A DNA stretch of 59,463 nt from Bigelowiella natans CCMP2755 (taxonomy: Eukaryota > Cercozoa > Chlorarachniophyceae). Made by a program: the position numbers and the translations under genes. The stretch is from NCBI GenBank assembly GCA_000320545.1, contig ADNK01002331.1, forward strand, positions 1-59,463. Direction: 5' to 3'. Shown in pieces: positions 44,601 to 57,854 of the stretch (positions are counted from its first letter, which is position 1; every line of letters starts with the position of its first letter). Under the pieces are notes generated by a model. That model was not told the origin of the DNA, ran no database searches, and saw only the letters and a program-made list of their open reading frames with translations.

Positions 44601-47600
44601 TCGCGAAATGCTCCATGGTCGAAGTTCTTCGGTTCATTGAGCAGGTCGCTCTCTAAATAGACGGGATAGCTAGTGCCCGTAACGGAAAAAATCACACCTT
44701 CCCCTTCAATGAGACAATGAAGTGCCGGAGAGAAGGAAGCGGTGACGGAGCTAGACGTATCAAGAAGCTGGCGTCCACCAGCATTGAATTCTTGAACGCT
44801 GTTCCACTCATCGAAACTCGCTGTAGCATTAACAGGCAGCGTCATGGCAACATAATCGAGCGTCTGCACTCGCCGAGTGTACTCATCCATGGCGAGAGCT
44901 GAGGCTGTGATCGGACAAGCCTGTTTAATCTTGTTCAAGAACGCGTCGGTAAGGGAATATGATCCTGAAATCGTTCCACCACTCACTTCAGAACTGAGCA
45001 TGGTACACGTGGCGCCAGCGCAGTCGGAGTAATCGACGAAGCCGGAGAGTGCCGACATTTCGACCACACAAGAGGCCACACCCGAGCTGGAGTCATTATA
45101 AATGTAAATGGTGTGGTCGACGAGCACAACAACAGGTTTCGAGGCGCGGCAAGTTGCATCACAGATTGTGTCAAGATCAGGCGCATCATTGCATTGGCAG
45201 GTTCCAAGCGTGGGCGAGAAGGTACCACCAGCGCTGCCGCAGTCGCCGGCTTCTGTACAGTCGTAGGTGGGGTCCTTGCACGATCCATCGGACTTACGAG
45301 CTTGGCCAGACCGGCAACGGTCATAAACCTTTAGTTCGCAGTCCTGATCGCCATCAACGTTTGAGCCGTCATCACCTTGAGTGTCTGTGTACGTGTAGCC
45401 ACCTTCGCAAAGACACGACGAGTCAAATGCCTGGAATACACGGTTCCTTCCTATGCAATTGCAAGTCGTTGCCCCCTCTGAGGATTCGGAAGTTGACGAG
45501 CAAGAGAAGCATCCAGACTGACCCTTTTTGTTGTTATACGTGTTTTTGGGGCAGAGCTCGCACGTCGTCGCGTCGACAGCTCCAGTACTATTACTATATG
45601 TTCCTTCCGGACAAGGAAGGGCCATCGTAGTTGCCTTTGGACAGTAGTATCCCTTCGGGCATATCATGCCGCCTTGGAAGTCGTACAAAGGAGAGGGGTC
45701 TGAAGCTCCCCCAGTGCAGACGTATCCTGCGTCGCAGTCCATGCAAGTCTTCTCGCTCGAGTTGACCTGCCACTTTCCAGGCAGACAATCTGCGCATGTC
45801 GTGACGAAGGACGTCCTGTTCACGACATCGAGGGAGCGCGTACCGTTGCCGCAGGGAATCGGGAATACTGACCCCAGAGGACAATAGTTTGGACCGTCGC
45901 AGTATATCGGTTTTGTGCTGTTAGCGGGACAGTACCAGCCGGGTGGACACAGATTTGCGACCTCAGACCGCGGAGGGCAATAGGAGCCGCCAGGACAATT
46001 AGTAGGCTGTGACGAGTTCTTGGGGCAATAAGTACCTGCCCAGCAAGCCAGCGGAACATCGGTGGCGTCAGGGCAGTAGAAACCGCCAGGACATGAGCGA
46101 CATTCTGTGCGGGACCCAGCACCTGTAATGTCCTGGAAGGTTCCTGCAGTACATGGGATACTTTGGTTCACGCCCTTTGTACAGTAGGCTTTCACGGGAC
46201 ATAAGTGCGGACTTAGCGAGGAGATTCCTTCGACATTGCACAAGTAACCCTTTGGACAAGTGTCGCAGTCAGAAAGGTTTTTTCCTCCCGTGGCTGTGCG
46301 GTATGTTCTCGCGGGGCAGAGAATAGGGCGAGTCTTAAAAGGACAGTACTTCCCAGCGGGACAGGGTACAGGCAGGACGCTACCTGCATCACATTGAAAG
46401 CCAGCAGGGCAATCAGTACAGTCATCGACTCTCTCTCCATAAGTTGCGTTGCGATAAGTATCGTCCGGACAAGGAACGGCGGCTGGGATACCGCGTGGGC
46501 AGTAGTGGCCTTTGGGGCAAGGGGTTCCACGTCCGGGGACATTGGGCGTCGCCTCGTAGTTTTTGATCGTGCAAATGTAGCCGGCAGAGCAATTACCAGA
46601 AATCTGTCCATCAGTACAATACTGGCCAGCAGGACAGGCCTGGCACTGAGCGACGTTTCCGAGCCCCGCCATCGCGCCGTAAGTTCCGTTGGGGCAGAGG
46701 ATGTGGTACTCGGTACCGTTGGGACAGTAGGACCCTACAGGGCACTCAATGGTCTGGTTTGAGTTATCCGGGCAGTAGAAGCGTGCTGGGCAATACTTGC
46801 ACTCGGCAAGCCCAGGTAGATCAGAGTAGGTACCGCCCGAGCACTTAATGGCCATCGAGGAGCCGGGAGGGCATGAGTATCCTGATGGGCAGAGATTAGC
46901 TGATGAGTTCCCAGTGATGGAGCCCTGAGGACAGTAGTAGCCTGCAGTACAGTTGTTCGTGGGCGCTCCCAGACCAGGCGTTTCACAGAAACTCCCCTCA
47001 GGACAAGAGACGCACGAGATCTCGGCGAGGGCGCCCTTGTGCGGATTGTACTTGCCTGGAGAGCAGGGCACTGGGGCCTGAGTTCCATTCGGACAATAGT
47101 GGCCAGCAGGACAATCACCATACCCTGTCCATCCACCGCCAACTCCCTTGACTACAGTGCCGTTGGGGGTTGGGGAGGATGAGCCTTGGCCGCAGAAATA
47201 GCCGCCAAAGCAATCGCCGTTACCAGGCTCTGTCAAGTTGAGCTGGTTGCAGTATTTACCAGCAGGGCAGAGAGTGCAGTTGTTGACGCCGGGTCGACGA
47301 AGTTCGTTACTCCAAGTACCCTTGGGGCACGGGTCTGGGTGTACAGAGCCAGCGGCGCAGTAATAGCCAACAGGGCAGGGTTTTTCAACTACACTAGTCA
47401 TATTGGTTTCGTCGCAGTAATATCCAGCGGTGCAGGCGTCACAGACTCCTCGACCAGGGTTAGCGTTCCAAGTCCCCACCCCACAGTTTAGCTCTACCGT
47501 CGTTCCCTCTGGGCAATACTTCCCCGGGTGACATTGTCGACCCGTTGTGCCGTCTACAGGGGTTGGTGTTTCTGCACGACTGAAGCAAATGTAGCCCGGT

Positions 47601-49109
47601 GAGCACAGACCAGAGTTGTTGCTGTTGAGAGCGGAAGCTGCGGCCTCAGCACAGTACTGTCCCCTAGGACAGTCTAGGCAGTCGGACTGAGCCGTATTTC
47701 CTTTACCACTGCTAAAAAGACCTTTTCCGCAAGCGGTGGGTAGCGAAGAATTGGCGGGGCAAAAGAAGCCCTCAGGACACACATTACCAGTAACCGCATC
47801 CGTAGGAGTGGCACTCGATGAGCCCCCTAGACAATAGTAGCCTTTCTGGCAGATTCCAGTAGGCTCTGTAAGCCCATTACTGGCACAATAGCTACCTCCC
47901 GTGCAGTTCATGCAGTCCGCCTCTCTTGGGAGCTGGTATTTGTCACTGAAGGTCCCTTTTGGGCACGGGTATTGGGTACGGAACGTAGTGTTTTCAAGAC
48001 AATAATATCCTGGAGCGCAAACAGTCATGTTCTCATTTCCGGCTCCTTCAGCGTAGAAACCTGCGGTTGCAGACTTGCAAGTGCCTTTCTTCAGCTCATC
48101 CTGGTACGTACCAGCGGGGCAGGGGACTGGCCATCCTGTTCCCAAAGGGCACTTGTGTCCCCTCGGACATTCAAGCGTGGGTGTGACGGTACCGTTAAGG
48201 CAATAGTAGCCCTCAGTGCACAGGATTGACGAGTTGACTGAAGCCACGCCGGAACGATCACAATAGTAGCCGGAAGGGCACGGCTTGCAGGTTCCAAGAT
48301 CCTTCGCTCCCATTGATGGGGAATAAGATCCGGGAGGACATGGGACGGGATCCTTGGTTGCATTGGGGCAGAAGTGGCCCGTTGTACATTCCAGATGCGT
48401 TGGCGTTACAGCCCCCTGATCGCAATAGTATCCTTCGTAGCATTTACCACTAGGCGCACCGAGCCGGAAGTCTTGGCAGAATGCACCACCCAAGCATGGA
48501 ACTTGAGCAGGGCTACCGGGTGGGCAGTAGTTCCCTGGAGTACACTGGCCCCCGACGGTGGCGTTTGGGTTTTTGAAGGCCGAGCCGCCTGTGCAGTAAT
48601 AACCTGCCTCGCAAGGTCCAGTCGCATTTCCAAGACCGGGAGTCTCGCAGTACATACCAGCTGGGCAGTCTATACAATCCTCGGGGCCATCACGGCCTAA
48701 AACCGGATTGAACTTCCCAGGACCGCACGGGTTTTCATTGTAGACACGAGTACCGATGGGGCAGTAGTGACCCTTAGGGCACTCATGTGGCTGGCTGGCG
48801 CTTTGAGGACAGAAAAAGCCCGGGGGGCAAATTGAACATGCGGATGAGCCAGTGACGTTCGTGTAGTTGCCTGAATCGCATGGAATCATCTCCCAAGATC
48901 CCTCGGGACAGTAGTTTCCAGCCTGGCAGATATCACCACCCACACCGCCTGATGGCGTTGGGGTGGTCGAGTTGCCAGTGCAGTAGTATCTAAGTGAAAG
49001 CAAGAGGCTCAGAACAGTGTTCAAAAACTCTAACTCGAGCGCATATACACACATACACATAAATATTTGAACACGCCTATATGCATCGCATATTGAGTGT
49101 ATATGTTTC

Positions 49110-49160
<51 letters not shown>

Positions 49161-49541
49161 GAAAGCATATTTTGGAGGAAATAAATAAGCAATGAGCAAG
49201 TCGCACCCTGCACTGCATTTGCCAGTAGGTGCCCCGAGGCCAGAGGAACCGCAGTAGTGGCCCTTGGTACAGGATCGGCACTTCGACCCGTCCACATCCA
49301 TTGAGGAGTTAGACCACTTTCCAGGCGGGCAGTGAGTCGGCTGCGCCGAACCGGAGGGACAGAAACTCCCTGCTGGGCATATATGATTCACAGCGTTTGC
49401 TGTTTTACCGTATTTATCTTGAGATCCAGGAGGGCAGTAGTAACCCTGCTGGCATTCGCCTGTTGGCTGCTGAGCCCCGAGTGTGTCGCAATACTTGCCG
49501 CCAGTGCCTAACAAATGGCCGTGATGAGAGAGGGGATATTA

Positions 49542-49598
<57 letters not shown>

Positions 49599-52500
49599 AA
49601 ATATATATATGAAAATATCAGACTAAATCATGTGGAGTGTGCAGCAGCGGCGCTTCTTGTGATAGTTTTGGCTTACATTGGTAGCATTTTTCAATGCCAT
49701 CCATCCCAGTAATGTTCCCGAAGCTTCCCTTTGGGCAAGGAGTCTCATACATGTAGCTTGTGCCGTTGTTACAGTAGAAACCCCGTGGGCAAGCATTTGG
49801 TGTGATTGTCTCAAGCCCGCAGTAACTTCCCTTCGGGCAGGTTAGACACGCACCGAGGCCCTGAGTTGGTGCGTAGGTACCTGCCGGGCATTTGAGAGGC
49901 GCTGCGGTATCCGGAGGGCAGTAATGACCAAGGGTACATATTCCGTTTGTATCGCTCTCCACAGGCTGTGGGCTCGACGCGTTACCGCCACAGTAATACC
50001 CTGCACCGCAGTAGCCTGAGAAGGATGTAAGGCCGGTCTTGTTGCAAACTTTCCCTGGAGGGCAGGCAAGGCAGTCTCCTGCTGACCGGCCAAGGGTCAC
50101 TGGCCTGAAGGTCCCCATTGGGCATGGAATACCTTTGGTGGCCCCCTCTTCACAATAATGGCCGGCCGGACACTGTTCACCAAAGCCTTGGATAGCCTCA
50201 GGGGTGGGATCCGACGAACCAATATGGCAAATATATCCTGCTGTGCATTTTCCGGAGGGTTGCTTTAATCCGTTGGTCTCGCAGTAGTACCCAGGTGGAC
50301 AAGGCGTGCAGGCCGCGCTGGAATTCCTTGATGTTACGTTAGAATAGGTACCGGCCGGGCAGAGCTCGTTAATCTTGACTCCTAAGTAACGAACAAAAAA
50401 AGAGGGTGTGAAGAAATGACGTGTTTTGTTTACGTGGTGAAACTGTGCATGGAGTTTCAGTATTATTTAATTTGTGTACACGTTATGATTTTAGTTGTGA
50501 TTTTTATTCAGACGATTGGGCTCCTTACCCTCGGCACAATAGCTCCCGGCTGGGCACTCAAAGCCAGTGAGGGAGGACATATTCATCTCTGGGCAGTAGC
50601 TGCCCGCCTCGCACGGTAAGCATGAAGACCGATTGTTGTGAGGATTATAGTAGCCAAGAGGGCATGGTGTTGGGTCTTCCGCGCAGGTACCGCAGTAGGA
50701 ACCTGGCGGACAATGATGCTGGCGCGCATGATGCGCACCTCCCGTACAGAACCACCCCTGTTCACAACAGGTCTCGAATTTGGTCTGTCCGTAATTGCCG
50801 CAGTAGTACCCTGGCGGGCACGGCAAGCAGGCAGTGAGAGTCTTACTACCATTCTTGTTATTATAAGTACCAGGTGGACATGGAATGGCGACTTCCAGCC
50901 CAGCAGTACAGTAGTGGCCTTTGGGGCAAATACCACCGGTCACACCACTGTCTGCAGGATTTGCTTGCTTAGCACCCTTAGTGCAAAAATGCCCAGGAGA
51001 GCAAAGCCCCGAGACCTCCTTTAGTCCTAGGGTGTCGCAGAAGCGTCCACCATCACAGAGTGTGCAGTTTGCTGCGTTCGAGAGGCCGGTTGCATTGCTG
51101 TAGGTTCCTTTGGGGCAGGGAACGGGCCAGCCTGTATTGTTAGGGCAGAATGATCCTGCTGGGCACAAGACCGGGAACGTAGTGCCCTCGGGACAATACG
51201 ATTTCTCCGGACAGTCTGTGCATTGTGACTCCATCCAGCGGCCGGTAAAGTTGTTGTATGTCCCTGCTGGACACGGTTTGGCCCGGGAGCCGTCTGACCC
51301 TTTTGGGCAGTAAAATCCCGGAGAGCAGGGGCCTGTGAAGTTCGTTGACTGTTCCACGCAGTAGTAACCGTCTGGGCAGATGGTACAGTTGGACTGGTTG
51401 GAATATTTCTGGAAGGTCCCAGGAGGACAGGGGGTTGCGAAGGTAGAGCCGGCGGGGCAGTAATGCCCAGTAGGGCAGATGTCCGTAGGCGGGGCCGTAA
51501 GCCCTTTTGGGCAAAACGACCCGGCGGGGCAGACTTTCCCAAGCATCTGCGTCTCGTTCATGAAGTCCATGTCACAGTAGTATCCCGCTTTGCAAACTCG
51601 ACACGATTCATCACCGATCTTTGAGTAGAACCCTTTCACGCAGGGGACTGGCTGGTCTGTGACGTTCCAAGCACCGGAGCAGTAGTAGCCGGCAGGGCAA
51701 GACACACACGAAGGGTACATGGAAGAGTTATAGCGATGGCCAGGTCCCGTGGCTCCTGTCAGGTTGTTATAGGTTCCGGCCGGGCAGAGTTTGGGATGTG
51801 CGTACCCCTTAAGGCAGTAGTGCCCGATCGGACAGGTAATGCAAGTCGTTCCATTCGTTTGGCCAGGGTGTGGGGAATAAGTTCCCTCCGGGCATGCGAT
51901 CATTTTCGAGGTGTTACTGTTCTGCGGGCAGTGATAACCAGGAGCGCATGCTCCTGATATGTGATCCTTGCCCCCCACGCAGTAGGAGCCAGCGGGGCAG
52001 TCCATACAGTCTTCAGCCTTGGTACCGTTATTCCACGGGTAGTATTGCCCTGGCGGGCAAGGATACAGAGCGGGAGACGTGGAGCCCCATGGGCAGTAGT
52101 GACCTGTATTGCACCGCTTCTTCGGCTTCACGGACGAATTCGTCGTGCGCCAGTCGCACCACCATCCCTCAGGGCACATCTTGCACTGGTCAACGTGATA
52201 CAAGCCTGTCGTCTCACCGTAGGTTCCAGGAGGGCACGGGTTCGACCTTGGATAGATCGTGCGCTCGGGACAGAAGTTACCTTCAGGGCAGATGTAGCTC
52301 TCCTTGATCTTAGTCAGGTTCGTGAGTCCCTGCTCCGGGCAGTAATAACCAGCAGGACACTCGATACACGAAGTAATAGATTCCGTGCCTGCGTTGGGGC
52401 CATAGGTTCCTGCGGGGCACTTAATGGGCCCAGTGCTCGCCTGGGGGCAGTAATGGCCAATGGGACACGATGTGCAGTTGACGCTTGCAGTGTTCATCTC

Positions 52501-53528
52501 ATGCTCACTGTATGTGCCTCCCGGGCACGGAAACTGGAAAGCGTGAATAGTTCCAGAAGGACAGTAGTGGCCAGGAGGACACATATTGTACGTATCCCCG
52601 CCACTGTAGCCGGAATCACAAAATCGGCCAGCTGGGCAGGTAACACACTGAGAAAGGAGCGTAGCGCCACTCGAGAGGCCAACCGTCCCAGCAGGGCACG
52701 GGTATTGCCATCCAGAAACGGTTCCAACCTTACAGTAGTATCCCTTTGGGCAGGTCTTAGGTGTTGTCATACCATTTTCGTCGCAGTAGGTTCCTTCGGG
52801 GCAGAGCTGACATCCCTGCTCCTGGGTTTTCGCGCCCGTAGTTGTGCCGTAGAACCCCTTTTTGCAGCTGCACAAGCCCAAATAGCAAGATACCTTAAGG
52901 TTGTCATCCCAGCCTCCATAGGGGCACCATGACGCCCTAGGGCAGTTGTTGAGAGTCGAGGACGTCAGACCTGTACCATTGCAGTACTTTCCGCCTGGGC
53001 ATGGTGAGCACTGGACGGCTCCAGCGTCGCTGTACGTTCCAGACTCGCACACTTTCTTCAAACCGGATCGGCATTCATGCCCGGCCTCACAGAGCGTACA
53101 CGCTGTTTTGTTTCCAACAGAGTAGTATTCTGCCTTGCACCTCCGTGGGCTCATATTGTTATTGGGGCATTCGTAGCCTGGTGGGCAAGCCTTGCACTGA
53201 GCAGAGGGAGTATCTGTGTAGGAACCGAGAGGGCAGGGAGTCATAGTGCCTGTCGTCGTGCATGCATAGCCTAATGGACATGGAAGGCATTTAGGCTGGC
53301 TTCCGGTGGAATAGTAGCCTGACTGGCACGGGGTCGAGGTTGATTGCTTTATGTCAGGGCACTCGTGGCCAGCCGCGCAAGCTGTGCAATTTGCAGCTCC
53401 TCCTGTAGCATATGTTCCACGGGGACATTTCTCCAAAGAAGCTGTCATGGCGTTGGGGCAGCGGTATCCTGAAAGTTTATTTGTAAATGTCAGCAATTAA
53501 CACATTCACACATTCACACGTAAACACA

Positions 53529-53559
<31 letters not shown>

Positions 53560-55519
53560 GCGCGCTCGCACAGCTGTGGCAAAAGGGAATATTTTGCGAT
53601 ATGGCATTTAGTTGCGGCAGTAATACCAGCAGGACAAGCCGTACAGCTTGTTTGACGTCCCAAGGAATAAGATCCTGCCACACAAGCTATCTTCGAGGAT
53701 GGGTCAGCAGTTGGGCACATGTAGCCAGGAGGGCACTCTGTACAAGAAGTCGTGTTTCCAGCACTAGTGAAGCCGTTGGTGCATGCGATTTCCAGAGCTT
53801 GGTCAGTGAAGGGGCACTTGTGTCCGACAGGACACGAAGTACACGCACTTACACCGTCAGCGGAGTAGGATCCTCGCCAGCATCGGACCATGAAGTCTGA
53901 CGATGGGCTGGGGCACTGATATCCGGCCGGACAGCTCGTGCAGACTGTTGCGTTCCCACCAGAAAATGTACCTACGATGAGAAATTCAGAATTTTAATTG
54001 TACAAGATGCGAATAGTAATAAAAAGAAGAAACAGTAGCTACGGTATACGTGAGACAGGAGAGGACGTTAGGACATACCTAGGCTGCAAGCAGGCCCTAA
54101 GGCTGTGGTAGTCGGGCATGCATGACCAGCTGGACACTCAGTGCATGCTGTCGCTCCGGCCTCTGCATATTGTCCAGCCTTACAAGCAACAGGAGCGGCG
54201 TTCTTGACCGGACACTTGAATCCAACTGGACACTGGGTGCAAGTCATGTTGCCTCCCAGCGAGTACTCTCCGTCGCTGCAAGCCACGGGGCTGCTGCTCT
54301 TTGTCAGGCATTGTGACCCAGGAGGGCAATTTGTACAAGTGGAAGCCCCCCCAGTAGCGTATGCTCCGTTTGGGCAGACAACGGGAGGGACGGTTGGATC
54401 GTTGCAAGAATGGCCTGGAGGGCACTGGAGGCAGTTTCCACCCCCCTCAAGCGAGTAGGTACCGGGCGAACATGTGGTGATGCTCGCAGGGTTGGAGCAA
54501 GAATACCTGAAAAGAGTATGATGAATGAGAAAGAGAGCAGAAAAAATAGACCGAAGGTGGTGTACGATATCGGATATTTGTCATGCAAAATGTCAAGCTG
54601 AACCACAACGCGCACATTACCCAGGATAGCAAAGAGTGCAATTCGTTTGCCCACTGCCAGAAAAGGATCCAGAGGGGCAAGTCTTAGGGCCAAGATGCGC
54701 CACAGGACAGAATGAACCGGCGGGACAAATTGTACAGGCTGTCACAGACCCACCTAGGCTATAGTAGCCATCCGCACATGCCACAGGGCCCGAGGAGGGG
54801 GTGTTGCACTGGTACCCTGCGGGACAGCTGTCGCAACCATCCTTGGCTACGTTTGATACCGATCCTGCAGCACAGGCTGAACAGTTCGAGGATCCGAGTG
54901 CTGAGAATAAACCTTCCGAGCAGTCGAGCGCCGTCCTCGCTGCCATGCACTTCTTGCCGGCGGGACAGGGATCACAGGCCGGAGAGCCGACGTTAGGTGC
55001 GAAGTAGCCATCAATACACTTGGTACATGTCGTTTGTGCCGGCGATGCCTCAAAGCCTGCTGGGCAGGGGAGAGGGTCCAAGGCGGGGTTACTACATGAG
55101 TGGCCTTCGGGACATGGCAAGCAGTTGGCTGTCCCTGTAGTGTTCGCGTAGTATCCAGTGTTGCACGCGCTGCAAGAAGGCGTGGCCCTAGTCTCCGTTC
55201 CCACTGGGCAAGGGACAGGTGCAGTTGATGCATCAGGGCACGAATGGCCAGGGGGGCATGATGTGCACGATGTCGACCCAAGCAGGCTGTAGGTTCCCGT
55301 GGCGCAAGCGAGTATCCCTCCTCCTGTGCACTTGTAGCCAGGAGGGCAGAGTTCGCAGTTTTGAGCTCCAGCGTTCGAGTAGTTACCTACACATTATTTT
55401 ATCATATTAGGCATTAGTCGAAATTTATTGCCACAAATTCTTATCTTTTTATAGGCTCTGATACTCTCACTCCGTACACACGCTAGTCGGCAGTCACCAA
55501 GTGTGTGTGTGTGTTGTGT

Positions 55520-55567
<48 letters not shown>

Positions 55568-55965
55568 TGTGTAAAAATATAGTATACCTGCAGGACACTC
55601 AAGAGGTGCCGTGAGATTTCCAGAAGGACAATATTTACCCTATTATTATAAATTGAGATAAGGACGTTGACAATGAATGCATCATCGGTACAAAAATTAG
55701 AAGCAGGTCTTTGATGCCGCAAGATATACTACACTCGACGGTGATATCGTGGCAATGGGATACGTACCGCTGGACATTGTGTGCATCCAGTTGCACCTGA
55801 TTGTAACGACATAGTTGTTACCAATATGCAGCTCATTTACAATGATGTGACAAAGATGTGCAAATTTCTTCTGTATCAATAACCTGTAGTCGCGCCATAG
55901 GTTCCTGGTGTACATTCCTAAAGAAAAAGGGAACAGTATTCGTTATTCAATTTGAAATGTATCTT

Positions 55966-56013
<48 letters not shown>

Positions 56014-56696
56014 CTGAGTAAAATTTCATGTGATTTAGTTACCGAGCACGCCGAAACAGCGTTCCCACCATTTGAGTTCTTGAAAGTTCCCTAGAAGAAG
56101 GAAAAGAAAAGCGTTACTACAATATCTCCAGGATCAAAATTACAATCAAGCCTTTCATTATTTATGTAAATTTTGCTAATATATACCTTAGGACATGCTA
56201 TAGTTCCATTGCATCCGCCGGGGCAGCTGGAGAGGATGGGACAAAGGTTTAGGAGAGAATGGCTTCAACATATTTTGTATTACTTATTTTTGGTTGCAAT
56301 AATGTTCTAAGGTGACTATTTGCCCAAAATTTAAGGGAGATCGCTCATGTAATTTTCAATGATACATTAGGTTGAAACTAAAAGTTTACACGGCATTTGT
56401 CTCAAATGCAATAAGAAAATCAATTCTAGGGGTAAGGGAATTGACTTCGACAAATGGTAGATGTAAACGTCATCCAGTGAAAAATGAAATACAATGTGAC
56501 ATAAAAGCACAAATAGCAAGGGAATTTGAGATTGAAGTCATTACTAGTGGCCAGTTGAGCAGCTCACGCAGGACCCAGAGTCAAAGTGGGTTCCAGGTCC
56601 ACAATCATTGCAGGTCGCGTTTGCAAGTTGGATGAGCAATGCCAAAAGCATGGCTCTCGACCATGCAACCCCTTGCAGAGGTCCCCAAGTTCTCAT
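38411..56696 (-). CDS. Giant receptor-like protein: GCC2/GCC3 cysteine repeats, one TM helix, long coiled-coil tail
   Basis: About 14 exons and 5,370 codons. Start at 56696 (MRTWGPLQGVAWSR, then a hydrophobic signal peptide). Exons: 56696 to about 56570, 56226-56187, 56090-56043, 55917-55884, 55796-55768, 55639-55588, 55386-54621, 54506-54079, 53971-53627, 53468-50529, 50381-49677, 49507-49207, 48989-41898 and 41612-38411. From exon 2 on every junction agrees in phase; the exon 1 donor is uncertain. The ectodomain (roughly 3,000 residues) is dozens of repeats of the type CPAGYYC...CPPGTY, the GCC2/GCC3 ephrin-receptor/TNFR-like family, with many N-x-S/T sites. A membrane-proximal domain of about 350 residues precedes one TM helix near 44326. 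The tail is Lys/Glu-rich coiled coil over about 1,700 residues, interrupted by helical, less charged segments. A surface adhesin or receptor tied to the cytoskeleton is inference. Confidence 0.85.
38900..39540 (-). other. Compact helical domain within the coiled-coil tail
   Basis: Unlike its surroundings this part is not Lys/Glu heptad sequence. It contains HEIILHRFGLSLIKVLYKHG, NPFQTAYKNSFWYHH, LFIRRDRLKNVGEFILVLVH and RFLQLFHKLLQFCCADLF. The mix of aromatic, His and hydrophobic residues suggests a folded domain. I do not recognise the family with certainty. Confidence 0.6.
41642..41676. repeat. (CA)n microsatellite in the last intron of the giant gene
   Basis: The tract lies in the 285-bp intron 41897-41613, close to its 3' end as transcribed. 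Confidence 0.9.
44290..44362 (-). other. Transmembrane helix of the giant protein
   Basis: The segment reads MIGIMAGLVLAVLLGLIIG, flanked by TPDW outside and by a basic stretch (RYRTKAKS) inside. It is the only long hydrophobic run after the signal peptide and divides the cysteine-rich ectodomain from the charged tail. Confidence 0.9.
49110..49157. repeat. (GT)n(GA)n compound microsatellite in an intron of the giant gene
   Basis: It lies in intron 49206-48990. As transcribed it reads (CT)n then (AC)n, and translated in frame it gives a Ser-Leu/Thr-His run that is not part of the protein. Confidence 0.9.
49541..49598. repeat. (TA)n(GT)n compound microsatellite in an intron of the giant gene
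   Basis: About 19 TA units followed by about 9 GT units in intron 49676-49508. Confidence 0.9.
53524..53565. repeat. (CA)n(CG)n alternating purine-pyrimidine tract
   Basis: About 11 CA units followed by about 10 CG units in intron 53626-53469 of the giant gene. It is the second tract of this rare composite type in the window; both lie in introns of minus-strand genes, in the same orientation. Confidence 0.9.
55500..55564. repeat. (GT)n(GA)n compound microsatellite in an intron of the giant gene
   Basis: It lies between exon 6 (ends 55588) and exon 7 (starts 55386). As transcribed, (CT)n precedes (AC)n. Confidence 0.9.
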
Positions 56697-57630
56697 GATC
56701 GCTGTGTGCGACCACGTGAATGGGTGAGAGGGGTGCAGTGGAGTTTTCGTTAGGGCCCTTCCTCTGCTGAGATTCTGAGATGAGATGGGGAAGGCGTGTC
56801 GGGGAACCCCTTGTCGCCTTGCGTTGGCGGCAGTTTCTAACGCTCTTACGCGGCGTTTTATATTGATTTTCATCATTTGTGGCAAAATATGACCAAAATT
56901 TCCCTGATCTCGAACAGTAGCTTTATTATTTAAGATTCATCAAAGCCATCCCAGCACCACATCCGTTGTATGAATCGAGAAATTCTCATTTAAATGCTAA
57001 TTCTGATATGTCGTTTATATAATAATACAGTTATATCATTGCCGAAAAAATATCAGGATCCCATATCAATTTCTGTAATTTTGACTCATCTAAAACGCAG
57101 GGGATTTTCACCTCAGATGGAAGTATGAAATTGAGACATGGGGCTTCACTATTTCAGAAATGACATATATTTTTCAAGGACGTCCTGGAAAAATACATGT
57201 CGGAAATATTAGTCACCGCTCTCGCAATTCGTGGTTTATATTGTACCAGCGTTACATCTGTGGAGAGTTCACATTGTGTGTAACAGCATCGATCTATTTT
57301 TGGATTTACTGAAAATCTTACGAAATGCAAGGAATATTTTAGACGAAAAAGGACCCTGCGGTTGAAGCTAATGTGTTGTTCCTGTTGCAGAGTGGGTTTG
57401 CAAGGAATTGAGAGGGATCAGTTAGTTTTTCAGGCCGAAAACATCATTGTCGTTGTAAGGCTATTCCCTTCCTCATCATCAGACAAAATCTATGCTGTGT
57501 TTCAACCGACAGAACCGTTCACTGAGGAAAGAAGGCCAGACAAGGGAAGTCAAGGGCGCGAAAAGAATAACTAACTAACTAACTAACAAGCGGCTAGGTC
57601 AACGGAGTGTCGTAACCCACGAGAAAGAGG
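56697..57630. promoter_or_regulatory. Presumed bidirectional 5' region of the giant gene and the right-end gene
   Basis: The giant gene starts leftward at 56696 and the right-end gene starts rightward at about 57631. An open stretch at 57362-57574 (GIERDQLVFQAENIIVVVRL) could be an upstream exon, a 5' leader or chance. A short TAAC tandem repeat lies at about 57570-57588. No TATA box could be assigned. Confidence 0.3.
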
Positions 57631-57801
57631 ATGGACAGTGCTCATGAAGAGTACTCCATGCCTCTATCAGACGTAATTTCAACAGCGGAACCTTCTTTTG
57701 GCTCCATTCGATTGGCAGGAGAAGGCGAAGGTGGGTGTGATTTGTGGCAGAATGTAACCGAGGGAAATTATGGACAGATTCCGAAGTTTCGCTTTGTGTG
57801 T

Positions 57802-57854
<53 letters not shown>

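Noticed and set aside
48990-49297. The open frame running leftward from 49297 into the Ser-Leu/Thr-His run as the N terminus of a gene
   Set aside because: The Ser-Leu and Thr-His runs are translated (CT)n and (AC)n inside an intron; the real exon begins at 48989 after CACTTAG and continues from exon 49507-49207.
51961-52932. A 323-codon plus-strand open stretch opposite the cysteine-repeat exon
   Set aside because: The minus strand encodes continuous GCC2/GCC3 repeats here; the antisense frame is open only because of the codon pattern of the repeats.
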